Assembly (NCBI RefSeq): GCF_014062315.1
Contig: NZ_JACGLT010000011.1
Location: 62,001-126,000 of the forward strand
Reading direction: 5' to 3'
Source of the DNA: Gelidibacter maritimus
GTDB taxonomy: Bacteria > Bacteroidota > Bacteroidia > Flavobacteriales > Flavobacteriaceae
DNA: 64,000 nucleotides
How positions within the stretch are numbered: the stretch's first letter is position 1; the number at the start of each line of letters is the position of its first letter. Below the pieces are notes generated by a model. The model was not told the DNA's origin and did no database searches. It was given only the letters and a program-made list of their open reading frames with translations. This document shows positions 19,804-29,306 of this stretch, one piece after another. The translations under genes were made by a program, and so were the position numbers.

Positions 19804-20304
19804 TTATCGTTCTACCCTACTATACTCTATTTTATCCCCAACTTCCAATTGCCATTGGTCAGCTAAACCAGCGTTAATTTCCAACACATACTTTGCCGGT
19901 ACATTGGATGGCAATGAAGTTTCGTTATTAGGTTTCGCATTCTTTTGAAAGCTCACTATATTTTTATTGGCATCGATATAAATAATATCTAATGGAATGT
20001 TGGTGTTTTTCATATAGAATGATCGTAGATCTTCATCTGGAAACACAAATAACATCCCTTGAAGCTCGCCCATTGCATCACGGTACATTAGACCTGTTTG
20101 GGTCTTATACGCGTCATCGGCAATTTCTACATCTAATTTTTTAATGATGCTGTCATTGGTAGTTTTTAATACCAGTTCAGCTTCTTTTTTAAATTCAATC
20201 ACCAAAGGTTTCACCGTTTTTTGTTCCTCTTTACAACTTTGAAAGTTTACCAGAGAAACTCCAAAAACAAGCATAACAACCAGTTTAACCGTAGATTTTT
20301 TCAT
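19804..20304 (-). CDS. DUF192 family lipoprotein
   Basis: A 166-residue protein with a lipoprotein signal (lipobox FQSC, Cys at residue 24) and a DUF192 domain. The family core is visible: KTQTGLMYRDAMGELQGMLFVF, then SFYMKNTNIPLDIIYID, and the C-terminal VLEINAGLADQWQLEVGD. DUF192 proteins are small beta-barrels of unknown function. Its ATG overlaps the lgt stop codon by one base, so the two are translationally coupled. Lgt would lipidate this very protein. Confidence 0.88.
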   Translation of the reverse strand: MKKSTVKLVVMLVFGVSLVNFQSCKEEQKTVKPLVIEFKKEAELVLKTTNDSIIKKLDVEIADDAYKTQTGLMYRDAMGELQGMLFVFPDEDLRSFYMKNTNIPLDIIYIDANKNIVSFQKNAKPNNETSLPSNVPAKYVLEINAGLADQWQLEVGDKIEYSRVER

Positions 20305-21134
20305 TATGCGTGTTGTTTTTTCGATTTATAGAAGAACATAAAATACAAGCCAATAAGAATAAAAGGAATACTCAACATTTGACCCGTATTGAGTGTAGAT
20401 GTTGCTATATATTCGTGTTCACTTTGAGGTTCCTTGACAAACTCCACAAAAAACCGAACCACCCACAGCAAGACCAAAAAGAGCCCAAAAAGAAACCCTT
20501 GTTGCTCGCTTTTTTTACTTTTCCAATAGAAAAGCCATAGGGCAATGAATACAAAAATATAACAAAAAGCCTCGTAAAGTTGTGCTGGATGCCTTGGGAA
20601 AGCCTCCCCGTTTTGCGCAAAAACAACCCCAAAATCGGTGCCGGTTGGTTTACCTACAATTTCAGAATTGATAAAATTTCCAAGTCTCACAAATACAGCA
20701 CCAGCAGCTACAGGCACGACTACACGATCTAAGATCCAAAGAACTGATTTGTGCAACACTTTTTTATTGTAAAGATACATGGATATGATCATGCCAATGG
20801 CTGCACCATGACTCGCTAAACCTTGAAAACCTGTAAATTCAAATCCGCCCTTAAATTTAAAAGGTAAGAAAATGCTAAAGAAATCTTCCGAAATCAATTC
20901 ACGTTGATAGAAGAGCACATGACCCAAACGGGCGCCAAGCATAATTCCAATTACCGAATAGATGAATAAAGAGTCTAAGGATTCTTCAGATTGATGTTCG
21001 TTTTTATAAATACGCTTCATGATCAAAAATCCCAGAATGAAAGCAACAATCCACATCACACTATAAAAATGTAATGTAAAACCAAGAATATCGATGCCTT
21101 TTGTAGGATCCCAAACAATTTTAAGTGCGTGCAT
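20304..21134 (-). CDS. lgt: Lgt, prolipoprotein diacylglyceryl transferase
   Basis: A 276-residue inner-membrane enzyme with seven helices that attaches diacylglycerol from phosphatidylglycerol to the lipobox Cys, the first step of lipoprotein maturation. The Lgt signature is present as FVRLGNFINSEIVGKPT at about residues 132-148; the catalytic-type His region is GLASHGAAIG (about residue 107). The C-terminal helices end in a basic tail. It forms a two-gene unit with the DUF192 lipoprotein gene. Confidence 0.95.
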   Translation of the reverse strand: MHALKIVWDPTKGIDILGFTLHFYSVMWIVAFILGFLIMKRIYKNEHQSEESLDSLFIYSVIGIMLGARLGHVLFYQRELISEDFFSIFLPFKFKGGFEFTGFQGLASHGAAIGMIISMYLYNKKVLHKSVLWILDRVVVPVAAGAVFVRLGNFINSEIVGKPTGTDFGVVFAQNGEAFPRHPAQLYEAFCYIFVFIALWLFYWKSKKSEQQGFLFGLFLVLLWVVRFFVEFVKEPQSEHEYIATSTLNTGQMLSIPFILIGLYFMFFYKSKKQHA

Positions 21135-21334
21135 GGAGTAGAATTTAATTAGAAGGGTAAATATAATATTTTGAAAAGTAATAAGCGTGAATGCTACTGA
21201 ATTTTACGAAAGCTTTAGTAAAAGACCTCAATCGGTTTCAATGTTGAATCTAATCCTAAATTCAATCTGATTTGTTTTTGGAGATAAGGTATTACGGATT
21301 TACAGAATTTAAAAGGCAAAAACGTCTGGAGTTC

Positions 21335-21571
21335 TTATCTATCTTTATGATCTGGCACCGGGTCATAGCCAGATTTTCCCCATGGATGACAACTGAATAT
21401 CCGTTTTGTGGCCAACCATCCCCCTTTAAAAATACCATGCTTTTCAAGAGCCTCCTTGGCGTAAGCTGAACAGGTTGGTTGAAATCTACACGATGCGGGA
21501 GTCCATGGTGAAATAAAGGTTTGGTAAACCTTAATTAACAATAAAAACGGATATGTCAATATTTTCTTCAT
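21335..21571 (-). CDS. yidD: YidD, membrane protein insertion efficiency factor
   Basis: A 78-residue protein with the diagnostic YidD pattern: an N-terminal amphipathic helix ([20 protein letters not shown]), [20 protein letters not shown] with its three Cys, and the C-terminal [17 protein letters not shown]. YidD assists YidC-dependent insertion of inner-membrane proteins. The ATG at 21571 is chosen over 21589 because family members begin at this MKK. It follows cysS by about 50 bp on the same strand. Confidence 0.92.
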   Translation of the reverse strand: MKKILTYPFLLLIKVYQTFISPWTPASCRFQPTCSAYAKEALEKHGIFKGGWLATKRIFSCHPWGKSGYDPVPDHKDR

Positions 21572-21619
21572 ATCACTATTCAGGTGCAAGCAATTGATTA
21601 CTTTAGGAAAGGATTATTA

Positions 21620-23101
21620 TTAATTGGTCGTGAAGGTTGTTCCTTCCTTGCCATCATTCAATTGAATGCCTGCAGCCGCTAACTCATCACGAATTTTGTC
21701 AGAGGTGGCAAAATCTTTATTTGCTCTGGCTTCTTGTCTTAATTGAATCAGAAGTTCCACAGCACCTGAGAGTTTTTCCGTTCCACTTTCTGTTGAGGTA
21801 ACATTGACCAACCCTAGGACATCATAAGCAAAAGCATGGAGTGTAGTCTTAAGTAAGGCTAAGTCATCTTCCGTAATCGTGGCGGTTCCTTCTTTCAGTT
21901 GGTTGATGATTTTAACGGCTTCGAACAAATTGGCAATAAGTGTTGGCGTGTTGAAATCGTCATTCATTGCCTCGTAACATTTTTGGCGCCACTCTTCAAT
22001 ATTGAAGGTGGAAGTAATGGTAGGTGTTATTTCATCCAACGCATTGATAGCATCCATAAGCCTGAAAAATCCTTTCTCGCTGGCTAGAAGTCCATTATTG
22101 GTAAAATCCAAAATGCTTCTGTAATGCGCCTGAAGCATAAAAAACCTTGCAACACTTGGCGTAAATGCCTTAGTGATATGAGGATTGTCTCCCGAGAAAA
22201 TCTCTGTTGGTAAAATAAAATTCCCAGTAGATTTCGCCATTTTCTTACCATTCATGATTAACATGTTGGCATGCATCCAATAATTAACTGGCGCTTTATC
22301 ATTGCAAGCTTCGGCTTGCGCAATTTCGCATTCGTGATGTGGGAATTTTAAATCCATTCCACCACCATGAATATCAAACTGCTCACCTAAATACTTTGTG
22401 CTCATTGCTGTACACTCTAAATGCCAGCCTGGGAAACCGTCACTCCACGGTGAAGGCCAACGCATAATGTGCAATGGCTCGGCTTTTTTCCATAAGGCAA
22501 AATCCTGCGGATTTCTTTTATCACTTTGACCATCAAGGTCCCGCGAATTATGCATCAGATCCTCAAGGTTTCTTTTGCTCAAAATACCGTATGGTTTCGT
22601 TTCATTATATTTTAAAACATCAAAATAAACAGAACCATTGACCTCATAAGCCAATCCCTTTTCAAGAATGACTTTGATGATTTCAATTTGTTCAATGATG
22701 TGTCCCGTAGCCGTTGGTTCAATGCTTGGCGGCAAGAAGTTGAATTTATTAAGGATGTTGTGAAAGTCAACTGTGTAGCGCTGTACAACTTCCATTGGTT
22801 CAATCTCTTCTAAACGCGCCTTCTTTGCAATACGGTCTTCACCAACATCAGCATCATTTTCCAAATGCCCAGCATCGGTTATGTTTCTAACATATCTGAC
22901 TTTGTATCCTAAATGCTTAAGATATCTAAAAATCACATCAAAAGACATGAAGGTTCTCACATTTCCCAAATGCACATTACTATACACAGTCGGCCCACAA
23001 ACGTACATGCCAACATAGCCTTCGCTAATAGGAGTAAACGTTTCTTTTTCTCCTGTCAGGGAGTTGTATATTTTTATGTGATTGTCTGTGTAAAGTGGCA
23101 T
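21620..23101 (-). CDS. cysS: CysS, cysteinyl-tRNA synthetase
   Basis: A 493-residue class I aminoacyl-tRNA synthetase that charges tRNA-Cys. The HIGH-type motif appears as [11 protein letters not shown], with the zinc Cys in VCGPTVY just before it. Other zinc ligands are in [10 protein letters not shown] and HHECEIAQ. The KMSKS-type motif appears as [11 protein letters not shown]. The C-terminal anticodon-binding helices follow, with [21 protein letters not shown] as the usual end. It is the first gene of a cysS-yidD unit. Confidence 0.96.
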   Translation of the reverse strand: MPLYTDNHIKIYNSLTGEKETFTPISEGYVGMYVCGPTVYSNVHLGNVRTFMSFDVIFRYLKHLGYKVRYVRNITDAGHLENDADVGEDRIAKKARLEEIEPMEVVQRYTVDFHNILNKFNFLPPSIEPTATGHIIEQIEIIKVILEKGLAYEVNGSVYFDVLKYNETKPYGILSKRNLEDLMHNSRDLDGQSDKRNPQDFALWKKAEPLHIMRWPSPWSDGFPGWHLECTAMSTKYLGEQFDIHGGGMDLKFPHHECEIAQAEACNDKAPVNYWMHANMLIMNGKKMAKSTGNFILPTEIFSGDNPHITKAFTPSVARFFMLQAHYRSILDFTNNGLLASEKGFFRLMDAINALDEITPTITSTFNIEEWRQKCYEAMNDDFNTPTLIANLFEAVKIINQLKEGTATITEDDLALLKTTLHAFAYDVLGLVNVTSTESGTEKLSGAVELLIQLRQEARANKDFATSDKIRDELAAAGIQLNDGKEGTTFTTN

Positions 23102-23375
23102 TGGTATATGGTGTTTGTTGGGTGAGGCGATTGGCTGTTCTATATGCGACAGCCTTCCTATTACGTAATTTCTATTGTTTGGATTAATGTCAAATGTTTA
23201 TACTTTTAAGGTTTACTGCTAATTTGAAAACCTGTATGTCAACTAGCAACTTATAAAATTAAGAGACTATTGTTCCTAAGGCTTTAAATAATTTTATTAA
23301 AAGTAATTTATAGTGTCAGAATTAAAAAATTAAATCTGATTTTTTAAATATCACACGACAACATCGAAGCTAAAA

Positions 23376-24053
23376 TTAAAAATCAGTATCTAATTTGATA
23401 TAATCTAAAAACTCACGACGGGTCTCTGGATTTTTAAATTGACCGCCAAATTCTGAGGTGACCGTGCTGCTTGCCACATCTCTAATACCACGTGAGTTGA
23501 CGCATAGATGTTTGGCATCTACGACGCAGGCAACATCATCAGTGCCAAGAGCCTCTTGCAATTCTTTTACAATTTGAATGGTAAGACGTTCTTGAACCTG
23601 CGGTCGTTTGGCGTAATAGTCAACAATTCTATTCATTTTAGAAAGTCCTATCACGGTGCCATTACTAATATATGCTACATGTGCCTTGCCTACTATTGGT
23701 AGTAAATGGTGTTCACAAGTAGAGTATACGGTGATGTTTTTTTCAACCAACATTTCACCATATTTATATTTATTGTCAAAGGTGGATGCACTTGGTTTCT
23801 TATCAGGACTCAAGCCGCTAAATATTTCTTTGACAAACATTTTAGCAACGCGTAAAGGTGTGCCTTTAAGGCTGTCATCATCAAGATCAAGACCTAAGGT
23901 TTCCATAATGTGTCTTACGTCGTCCTTAATAATATCTATTTTCTCATCAGAAGTAAGCTTGAAAGCGTCACTTCGCATGGGAGTATCGGCGGAACTGCCA
24001 ATATGGTCATCACCAATGGCATCAATTTGTTGCATATTTTTATCTGTTTTCAT
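23376..24053 (-). CDS. folE: FolE, GTP cyclohydrolase I
   Basis: A 225-residue enzyme converting GTP to dihydroneopterin triphosphate, the entry to folate and, with QueE, to queuosine. The active-site and zinc motif YSTCEHHLLPIVGKAHVAYI and the later VVDAKHLCVNSRGIRD (third zinc ligand) are intact. The N-terminal ~45 residues are acidic and variable. The ATG at 24053 is used; an upstream TTG at 24071 is less likely. A TATCTTTG element lies about 66 bp upstream. The gene stands alone. Confidence 0.95.
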   Translation of the reverse strand: MKTDKNMQQIDAIGDDHIGSSADTPMRSDAFKLTSDEKIDIIKDDVRHIMETLGLDLDDDSLKGTPLRVAKMFVKEIFSGLSPDKKPSASTFDNKYKYGEMLVEKNITVYSTCEHHLLPIVGKAHVAYISNGTVIGLSKMNRIVDYYAKRPQVQERLTIQIVKELQEALGTDDVACVVDAKHLCVNSRGIRDVASSTVTSEFGGQFKNPETRREFLDYIKLDTDF

Positions 24054-24118
24054 AGTCGTTTTGTAAATCAAATAAGGTTACAATTACCTTAAAGGAGTAA
24101 TTTATATGAAATAGGGTG

Positions 24119-24126
24119 CAAAGATA
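24119..24126 (-). promoter_or_regulatory. -7 promoter element (TATCTTTG) for folE
   Basis: On the minus strand the octamer fits TAnnTTTG; a near-match to the -33 element (ATG for TTG) is found 19 bp upstream of it. It predicts a leader of about 60 nt. Confidence 0.55.
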
Positions 24127-24263
24127 AACAAAAATAAAACCATAACATTAGGTTGTCTGTATAATTGCTTTGGTGCATTTCAGGGTTTCCATAGCTCAAA
24201 ATTTCATGGAAATTAATCTGTTTCATGCTGATACTTTGCAAAATTCAAATTTCTCATAAATTG

Positions 24264-24293
24264 AAAAAGCACTCTCTTGGAGAATGCTTTTTT
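24264..24293 (-). terminator. Terminator of the FadL-like porin gene
   Basis: Inverted repeat AAAAGCA/TGCTTTT with an inner TCTC/GAGA pairing, flanked by A and T tracts on the two sides. It sits just downstream of the minus-strand porin gene and could also act on the plus strand. Confidence 0.7.
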
Positions 24294-24316
24294 TTCAATA
24301 TGTTTAGCTAAGCGTC

Positions 24317-25840
24317 TTACAAACTAAACCCTAAGGTCAGAGTAAAGTTTGAGTTATTGGTGTTAATTTGAGCAGCATCAGTTAAACCTACAGCATATAA
24401 CTGTTGGTTGTAGTCTCTTTTTGCGTGATCATAAGCAAGATCCAATTTGACATTTCCAAAATTAAATCCTAAACCTAAAGAGTAGCCATTTAAATCGCCG
24501 TAAAACGATTCATTCTCATAAGGACTTTCTTCCAATCTGTAACCAGCTCTAAGACTTACCATCTTAATTCTATATTCACCACCAATTCTGTAGGTGGATG
24601 CGTTTTTCAACGTGTTGCTGATGATGTCATTTTGAGAGGAGAAATAAGAATCAGATGTTGGTTTGAATTTTGTATTGCTATAGTTTTTTAAGGAATAATC
24701 AAAACTTATTAAACCTTGGTCGCCAAAAATATAGGCCAAACTACCAGTAATCTTACCTGGGGTCTGTAATTTGTAATCAGGATAGACGTTCACCACATAC
24801 GGATCTATAATTTGTGAAACATTCGATCCATTTTCATTTCTGATGGTTCCGAGATATTGTGTGGTCTCTTCTGAAATGGTATACCAAGTAGGGGAGTTAT
24901 AAGACAGTCCAGCTCGTAATTCATCATTTATTTTTGCAATCGCACCCAATTGAAAAGAAAATCCGCTCCCTATGGTTGACAATGCATTTTGAAACCTCAC
25001 ATCTCTTACCAATGAACCAGGATTGCTGTTGGTTTCATGAAGGTCGGTAAACTTATCGTAATTGATAAAGTGAGAATTCAAGTTCAGTCCAAAATAAAAA
25101 TTTTCACCGTATTGTGTCGAGGCATTAAAACTGAATTTACCATTATAGCCTGAGGCAGCGTATATGTATCCTTGATCAAAGTTATTTCCAACGATATTAG
25201 AAGTATATGAAGTATTGTCATCAGTGTCCATGGATGGCTCAATAATATAAGATTCGAAACCTAAGAAGGCCTGTTGATTGGCAAAACCATAGAGTCTATT
25301 AATTTCGGAATAAGCCGTGGATAAACTTTCATTATCAAGTGCCGAAATCTGATCGAGTCTTAAACCTTGGGCATGACCAAGAAAATAATTGCCAACGGAG
25401 TTGGAATTGGTATTCAACCCTCTTACATTCCATGAATTCTCAAAATCGGATATTTTATCGTAGGCAACGCCTAGTGAAAACTTCTTCCAAGGGGAATTAG
25501 GATTTGTATTATAAAAAACAAATGCTGCGCCTGTTTGGTTAAGATCAAATTTTGAATCTGATGATGAACTTGCGCCATTATAATAGTTGACTTCGTTTTT
25601 GGTTCCTAGATTAGATATGGATATCGAAGCGTGGCTTGAGGTGAATATAGATGATCCCGCAGGGTTGATGCTTACGGCCGACATATCGCCACCAAGCGCA
25701 CCAAAGGCGCCACTCATACTTCTAAATCGTGCCGTCCCTTGGACTTCATCATGTGAATATCTAACGGCATCAGTAATGTCCTGAGCCATAATACTAGACA
25801 TAGATAGGGCTGCTATGAACAGTAAATTTAACTTTTTCAT
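24317..25840 (-). CDS. OmpP1/FadL-family outer-membrane transport protein
   Basis: A 507-residue outer-membrane beta-barrel. The signal peptide (about residues 1-19, ending IMAQ) is followed by DITDAVRYSHDEVQGTARFRSM and the family hallmark FGALGGDMSAVSINPAG. This is the N-terminal plug segment of OmpP1/FadL proteins, which take up hydrophobic compounds such as fatty acids. Alternating beta-strands run to a C-terminal strand ending in Leu (NFTLTLGFSL), as is common for barrels. It lies 27 bp downstream of the Tyr/Gly-rich lipoprotein gene on the same strand, so the two may form one unit. Confidence 0.9.
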   Translation of the reverse strand: MKKLNLLFIAALSMSSIMAQDITDAVRYSHDEVQGTARFRSMSGAFGALGGDMSAVSINPAGSSIFTSSHASISISNLGTKNEVNYYNGASSSSDSKFDLNQTGAAFVFYNTNPNSPWKKFSLGVAYDKISDFENSWNVRGLNTNSNSVGNYFLGHAQGLRLDQISALDNESLSTAYSEINRLYGFANQQAFLGFESYIIEPSMDTDDNTSYTSNIVGNNFDQGYIYAASGYNGKFSFNASTQYGENFYFGLNLNSHFINYDKFTDLHETNSNPGSLVRDVRFQNALSTIGSGFSFQLGAIAKINDELRAGLSYNSPTWYTISEETTQYLGTIRNENGSNVSQIIDPYVVNVYPDYKLQTPGKITGSLAYIFGDQGLISFDYSLKNYSNTKFKPTSDSYFSSQNDIISNTLKNASTYRIGGEYRIKMVSLRAGYRLEESPYENESFYGDLNGYSLGLGFNFGNVKLDLAYDHAKRDYNQQLYAVGLTDAAQINTNNSNFTLTLGFSL

Positions 25841-25867
25841 ATGTTGTATTTTTTATGATTCTGATTT

Positions 25868-27004
25868 TTATCTACCGCTACGTCTTGATGATCCACTAGA
25901 ACTCCTTGCAGGAGATGAAGATCTTGAAGGCGCGCTGCTTCTTACCGCTGGAGCGGGTGAAGAACTAGAGCGTGAAGGTGCTGAATAATTTGAATTGCTT
26001 CTTGACCTCGGAGTCGAAACATTACCACCACCACTTCGTCTCGATCCAGAGTTATTGGATCTGGTTCGTGTTGCAGGCCGCGTGCTTCTATTGGTATTGG
26101 TCCTTCTGGCCGGCTGAACGTTTCTTCTATTGGTATTTGTTCTTGTAGTCGGTTGCGTGTTCCTATTGGTGTTCGTCCTTGATCTGGTGTTTGTAGAAGA
26201 ACGATTCGCATTAGATGAACTCCGTCTATTGATAGTACTATTGTTAGTTCTCGAATTTCTGTTTGAAGAATTGATCGTACTACGTCTTCCAATATTTGAA
26301 TTTGAATTGTTTCTGTTTAGAGTTGTTGAACGATAGTCGTTTGAATATATACTGCCGCGTCTGCCTCTCGTATAGGACGCATTTCTGCTGTTGCGATAGT
26401 AACTGTTGTAGTAAGGATAGTGTCCGTAGCCGTAACCATATCCATACCCATACCCATAGCCATATCCGTAACCATAGCCATAGTAAGGGTAATATCCAGG
26501 GAAATAACCATAAGAGTAAAAAGGATTATAAAAACCAGAATATCCCCAACCGGAGTAACCCCAGCCAGTGTAACCCCATCCGCGATACGGACTATATAAG
26601 CCAAATCTGCTATATGGGTACCAGCCAATATTGTTATGATAAACGTTTATATCTACATTTTGACTATTCTGTCCCCATCCAGCATAACCATCTTCATAGT
26701 ATATATCTTCATTGCCATCAGCATAGCTGCCTTGATAATCGTCAATATTTGTAAAAATAACATTGTCATTATGAGCTATTTCCTCAAACTGTTGTGATTT
26801 CTGTCCGAAAAATTCTTTGTAATAACTATTGTTATTATTTGGAACATCTTCATAGTAGACTTCATATTGTGGGGCTTCTGATCTATATATACCATCATTT
26901 TCATAACCGGCGTATTGGTATGATCCACAAGAAGCTAATAGAAAAAGTAAGCTTAGTGCAACAAACAATGGGAACCTGCGATATAAGTAAGTTTTAAATT
27001 GCAT
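25868..27004 (-). CDS. Low-complexity lipoprotein with Tyr/Gly and Arg/Ser/Asn-rich regions
   Basis: A 378-residue protein: lipoprotein signal (lipobox LASC, Cys near residue 26), an acidic Tyr/Asn-rich part (about 30-120), a strongly repetitive aromatic part (about 125-200) with Tyr-Gly dipeptides repeated about ten times in a row, and a C-terminal half made almost only of Arg, Ser, Asn and Thr. No enzymatic domain is seen. The layout is that of an intrinsically disordered, surface-attached protein. Function unknown. The DNA around 26430-26490 is correspondingly repetitive. Confidence 0.7.
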   Translation of the reverse strand: MQFKTYLYRRFPLFVALSLLFLLASCGSYQYAGYENDGIYRSEAPQYEVYYEDVPNNNNSYYKEFFGQKSQQFEEIAHNDNVIFTNIDDYQGSYADGNEDIYYEDGYAGWGQNSQNVDINVYHNNIGWYPYSRFGLYSPYRGWGYTGWGYSGWGYSGFYNPFYSYGYFPGYYPYYGYGYGYGYGYGYGYGYGYGHYPYYNSYYRNSRNASYTRGRRGSIYSNDYRSTTLNRNNSNSNIGRRSTINSSNRNSRTNNSTINRRSSSNANRSSTNTRSRTNTNRNTQPTTRTNTNRRNVQPARRTNTNRSTRPATRTRSNNSGSRRSGGGNVSTPRSRSNSNYSAPSRSSSSPAPAVRSSAPSRSSSPARSSSGSSRRSGR

Positions 27005-27032
27005 ATCTATTTGTTTTTATTGTTGAACATTA

Positions 27033-27040
27033 CAAAAATA
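27033..27040 (-). promoter_or_regulatory. -7 promoter element (TATTTTTG) for the lipoprotein-porin unit
   Basis: The minus-strand octamer TATTTTTG fits TAnnTTTG and lies 29 bp upstream of the ATG at 27004. There is no clear TTG at the -33 position. Confidence 0.45.
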
Positions 27041-27104
27041 GTTAGTTTTGTCGAACTATTTATTTATTTAACATTAGCACAACTTTTGTGCCAAAACCCA
27101 GGTA

Positions 27105-28583
27105 ATGAGTAAAAATCTTACAAGTAGAGCGGAAGACTATTCCAAATGGTACAATGAGTTGGTCGTTAAGGCCGATTTGGCTGAAAATTCAGCAGTTAGA
27201 GGCTGTATGGTGATTAAACCTTACGGTTATGCAATTTGGGAAAAGATGCAAGCAGAATTGGACAGGATGTTTAAGGAAACGGGTCACCAAAATGCTTATT
27301 TTCCACTTTTTGTGCCTAAAAGCCTATTTGAAGCAGAAGAGAAGAATGCAGAGGGTTTTGCTAAAGAGTGCGCTGTAGTAACGCACTATCGACTGCAAAA
27401 CAATCCTGATAGTCCGGGTAAGTTACAGGTAGATCCGGAAGCAAAATTAGAAGAAGAGCTTGTGGTGCGCCCAACCAGTGAAGCCATTATTTGGAACACC
27501 TATAGAGGATGGATCCAAAGTTATAGAGATTTACCAATATTGATCAATCAATGGGCCAATGTGGTGCGTTGGGAAATGCGCACGCGTTTGTTTTTAAGAA
27601 CCGCTGAGTTTTTATGGCAAGAAGGACATACAGCCCATGCCACGAAGGCGGAAGCTTTGGCGGAAGCTCGGTTAATGAACCAGGTTTATGCTGATTTTGC
27701 TGAGAATTTTATGGCCATTCCAGTAATTCAAGGCGTCAAAACAGAAAGTGAACGGTTTGCCGGTGCTGAAGAAACGTTTTGTATCGAAGCGTTAATGCAA
27801 GATGGTAAAGCGCTACAGGCGGGAACTTCTCATTTTTTGGGACAAAACTTTGCCAAGGCTTTTGATGTGAAATTTACGAATAACGAAGGCAAGCTTGACC
27901 ATGTCTGGGCCACGTCTTGGGGTGTTTCCACCCGCTTGGTAGGCGCATTGATCATGACGCACAGTGATGATAAAGGCCTTGTTCTGCCACCTAATTTGGC
28001 TCCAATCCATGTGGTCATCGTTCCGATTCATAAAACTGATGCGCAATTGGAGGAGATTGGTGTTGTGGTTAAGAACTTAACCAGTCAATTTAAGAAAAAG
28101 GGTATTAGCTTTAAATATGATGATCGTACAACACATCGTCCGGGAGCTAAATTTGCACAATATGAATTGCAGGGTGTCCCATTACGAATCGCTATTGGTC
28201 CGAAGGATTTAGAAAATAAAACGGTAGAGCTCGCTAGACGAGACACCTTGTCAAAAGAAAATATCCCTTTGGAAGGATTGGTAGAGAAAATTGACGATTT
28301 GCTCGTTGAAATTCAGGACACATTATTTAAAAAAGCTTTGGATTTCAGGAATTCGCATATTACTGAAGTAGACACTTTTGAGGAATTCAAAACTGTATTG
28401 GAGACCAAAACAGGTTTTGTTTCAGCGCATTGGGATGGGACTCCTGCCACAGAGGATAAGATTAAAGAACTAACAAAAGCAACTATTAGATGCATACCTT
28501 TAGATCAGCAAAAAGAAGTCGGAAGCTGCGTGTTTAGTGGAAAAACCTCTAATGGAAGAGTGCTATTTGCGAAAGCTTATTAA
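27105..28583 (+). CDS. proS: ProS, prolyl-tRNA synthetase
   Basis: A 492-residue class II synthetase of the shorter, archaeal/eukaryotic-like ProRS type, without the editing insertion of E. coli ProRS. Visible are motif 2 ([20 protein letters not shown], with the tRNA-contacting Arg), the proline pocket EGHTAHAT, motif 3 around [15 protein letters not shown], the anticodon-binding domain ([15 protein letters not shown] onward) and a C-terminal zinc-type domain. A small 6-bp hairpin GCACAA/TTGTGC (27077-27091) lies in the leader just before the ATG. Confidence 0.95.
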   Translation: MSKNLTSRAEDYSKWYNELVVKADLAENSAVRGCMVIKPYGYAIWEKMQAELDRMFKETGHQNAYFPLFVPKSLFEAEEKNAEGFAKECAVVTHYRLQNNPDSPGKLQVDPEAKLEEELVVRPTSEAIIWNTYRGWIQSYRDLPILINQWANVVRWEMRTRLFLRTAEFLWQEGHTAHATKAEALAEARLMNQVYADFAENFMAIPVIQGVKTESERFAGAEETFCIEALMQDGKALQAGTSHFLGQNFAKAFDVKFTNNEGKLDHVWATSWGVSTRLVGALIMTHSDDKGLVLPPNLAPIHVVIVPIHKTDAQLEEIGVVVKNLTSQFKKKGISFKYDDRTTHRPGAKFAQYELQGVPLRIAIGPKDLENKTVELARRDTLSKENIPLEGLVEKIDDLLVEIQDTLFKKALDFRNSHITEVDTFEEFKTVLETKTGFVSAHWDGTPATEDKIKELTKATIRCIPLDQQKEVGSCVFSGKTSNGRVLFAKAY

Positions 28584-28611
28584 AAATAATAAAAAAAAGA
28601 TCGCGAAGGTG

Positions 28612-28641
28612 TTGCAACATTTAAAAATAGTTGTATTTTTG
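28612..28641 (+). promoter_or_regulatory. Promoter for tRNA-Glu and rpsT
   Basis: A full consensus match: TTG at 28612-28614, 19-bp spacer, TATTTTTG at 28634-28641. It lies upstream of tRNA-Glu. A second weaker element (TAATTTG, 28704-28710) lies closer to the tRNA. Confidence 0.75.
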
Positions 28642-28728
28642 CATCCGCAATGAAACAATTGTGAGTTCATTTGAAAAATTTGCTTATTGATAAAAAATGT
28701 TATTAATTTGCACCTTGAATAAACAAAT

Positions 28729-28800
28729 GGCCCGTTCGTCTATCGGTTAGGACGCCAGGTTTTCATCCTGGTAAGAGGGGTTCGATTCCCCTACGGGCTA
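28729..28800 (+). tRNA. tRNA-Glu (anticodon TTC)
   Basis: A complete 72-nt cloverleaf. The acceptor stem GGCCCGT pairs with ACGGGCT (first pair G-U), the anticodon stem CCAGG/CCTGG encloses the loop with TTC, and the T-arm is GGGGTTCGATTCCCC. The discriminator is A at 28800, and no CCA is encoded. It is followed 26 bp later by rpsT. Confidence 0.96.
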
Positions 28801-28826
28801 CAATTTTTTAAAAAGAAAGAAATAAA

Positions 28827-29078
28827 ATGGCAAATCATAAGTCCGCATTAAAAAGAATCAGAAGTAGTGAGTCAAAGCGTTTAACCAACAGGTATAAGCA
28901 CAGGACTACTCGTAGCGCTATCAAAAAATTGCGCGAAATGGAGAATGCAGAGGAAGCACAAGCGATGCTCCCTTCAGTTTCTGCCATGATTGATAAATTA
29001 GCTAAGAAGAATATTATTCATAATAATAAAGCAGCTAATTTGAAATCTGGCTTAGCTAAGCACGTTGCTTCTTTGTAA
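28827..29078 (+). CDS. rpsT: RpsT, 30S ribosomal protein S20
   Basis: An 83-residue basic protein that binds 16S rRNA early in 30S assembly. The N-terminus MANHKSALKRIRSSESKRL and the later LDKLAKKNIIHNNKAANLKS-like segment (here IDKLAKKNIIHNNKAANLKS) are the S20 signature. Length is typical. It probably shares a transcript with tRNA-Glu and ends at a strong terminator. Confidence 0.96.
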   Translation: MANHKSALKRIRSSESKRLTNRYKHRTTRSAIKKLREMENAEEAQAMLPSVSAMIDKLAKKNIIHNNKAANLKSGLAKHVASL

Positions 29079-29106
29079 GAAACAGAAGATCTAATTTTTA
29101 TATAGA

Positions 29107-29137
29107 AAATCCATTCGTAATGAATGGATTTTTTTGT
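29107..29137 (+). terminator. Terminator of rpsT
   Basis: A 10-bp stem AAATCCATTC/GAATGGATTT (29107-29116 with 29122-29131) is followed by T residues. Confidence 0.9.
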
Positions 29138-29253
29138 GCTTTAAACCAAGGAGTATCTTTTTCCTTCCTTTTGAATACGGCACACACACACACAATCCAA
29201 TTTGGTATCTGTGCAGTATAGTAACCTATATTAATAATAACACTTTGTCCTAT

Positions 29254-29289
29254 AAAAAAGCCCCAAATGAAAATTTGAGGCTTTTTTTT
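29254..29289 (-). terminator. Terminator of rho
   Basis: An A-tract, AAAGCC and CAAAT paired with ATTTG and GGCTTT (one bulge), and a T-tract. Located 17 bp beyond the rho stop codon; on the minus strand the hairpin ends in T residues. Confidence 0.85.
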
Positions 29290-29306
29290 ATATGCTGATG
29301 GACTTC

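Noticed and set aside
26130-26754. Several long frames antisense to or overlapping the Tyr/Gly-rich lipoprotein
   Set aside because: Created by the repetitive codon pattern; only the 25868-27004 frame has a signal peptide and correct neighbours.
27077-27091. Small hairpin GCACAA/TTGTGC just before proS
   Set aside because: A 6-bp stem with a 3-nt loop is too small to claim regulation; noted in the proS entry only.
29180-29195. Short CA dinucleotide run
   Set aside because: Only a handful of repeats in an intergenic gap; no sign of function.
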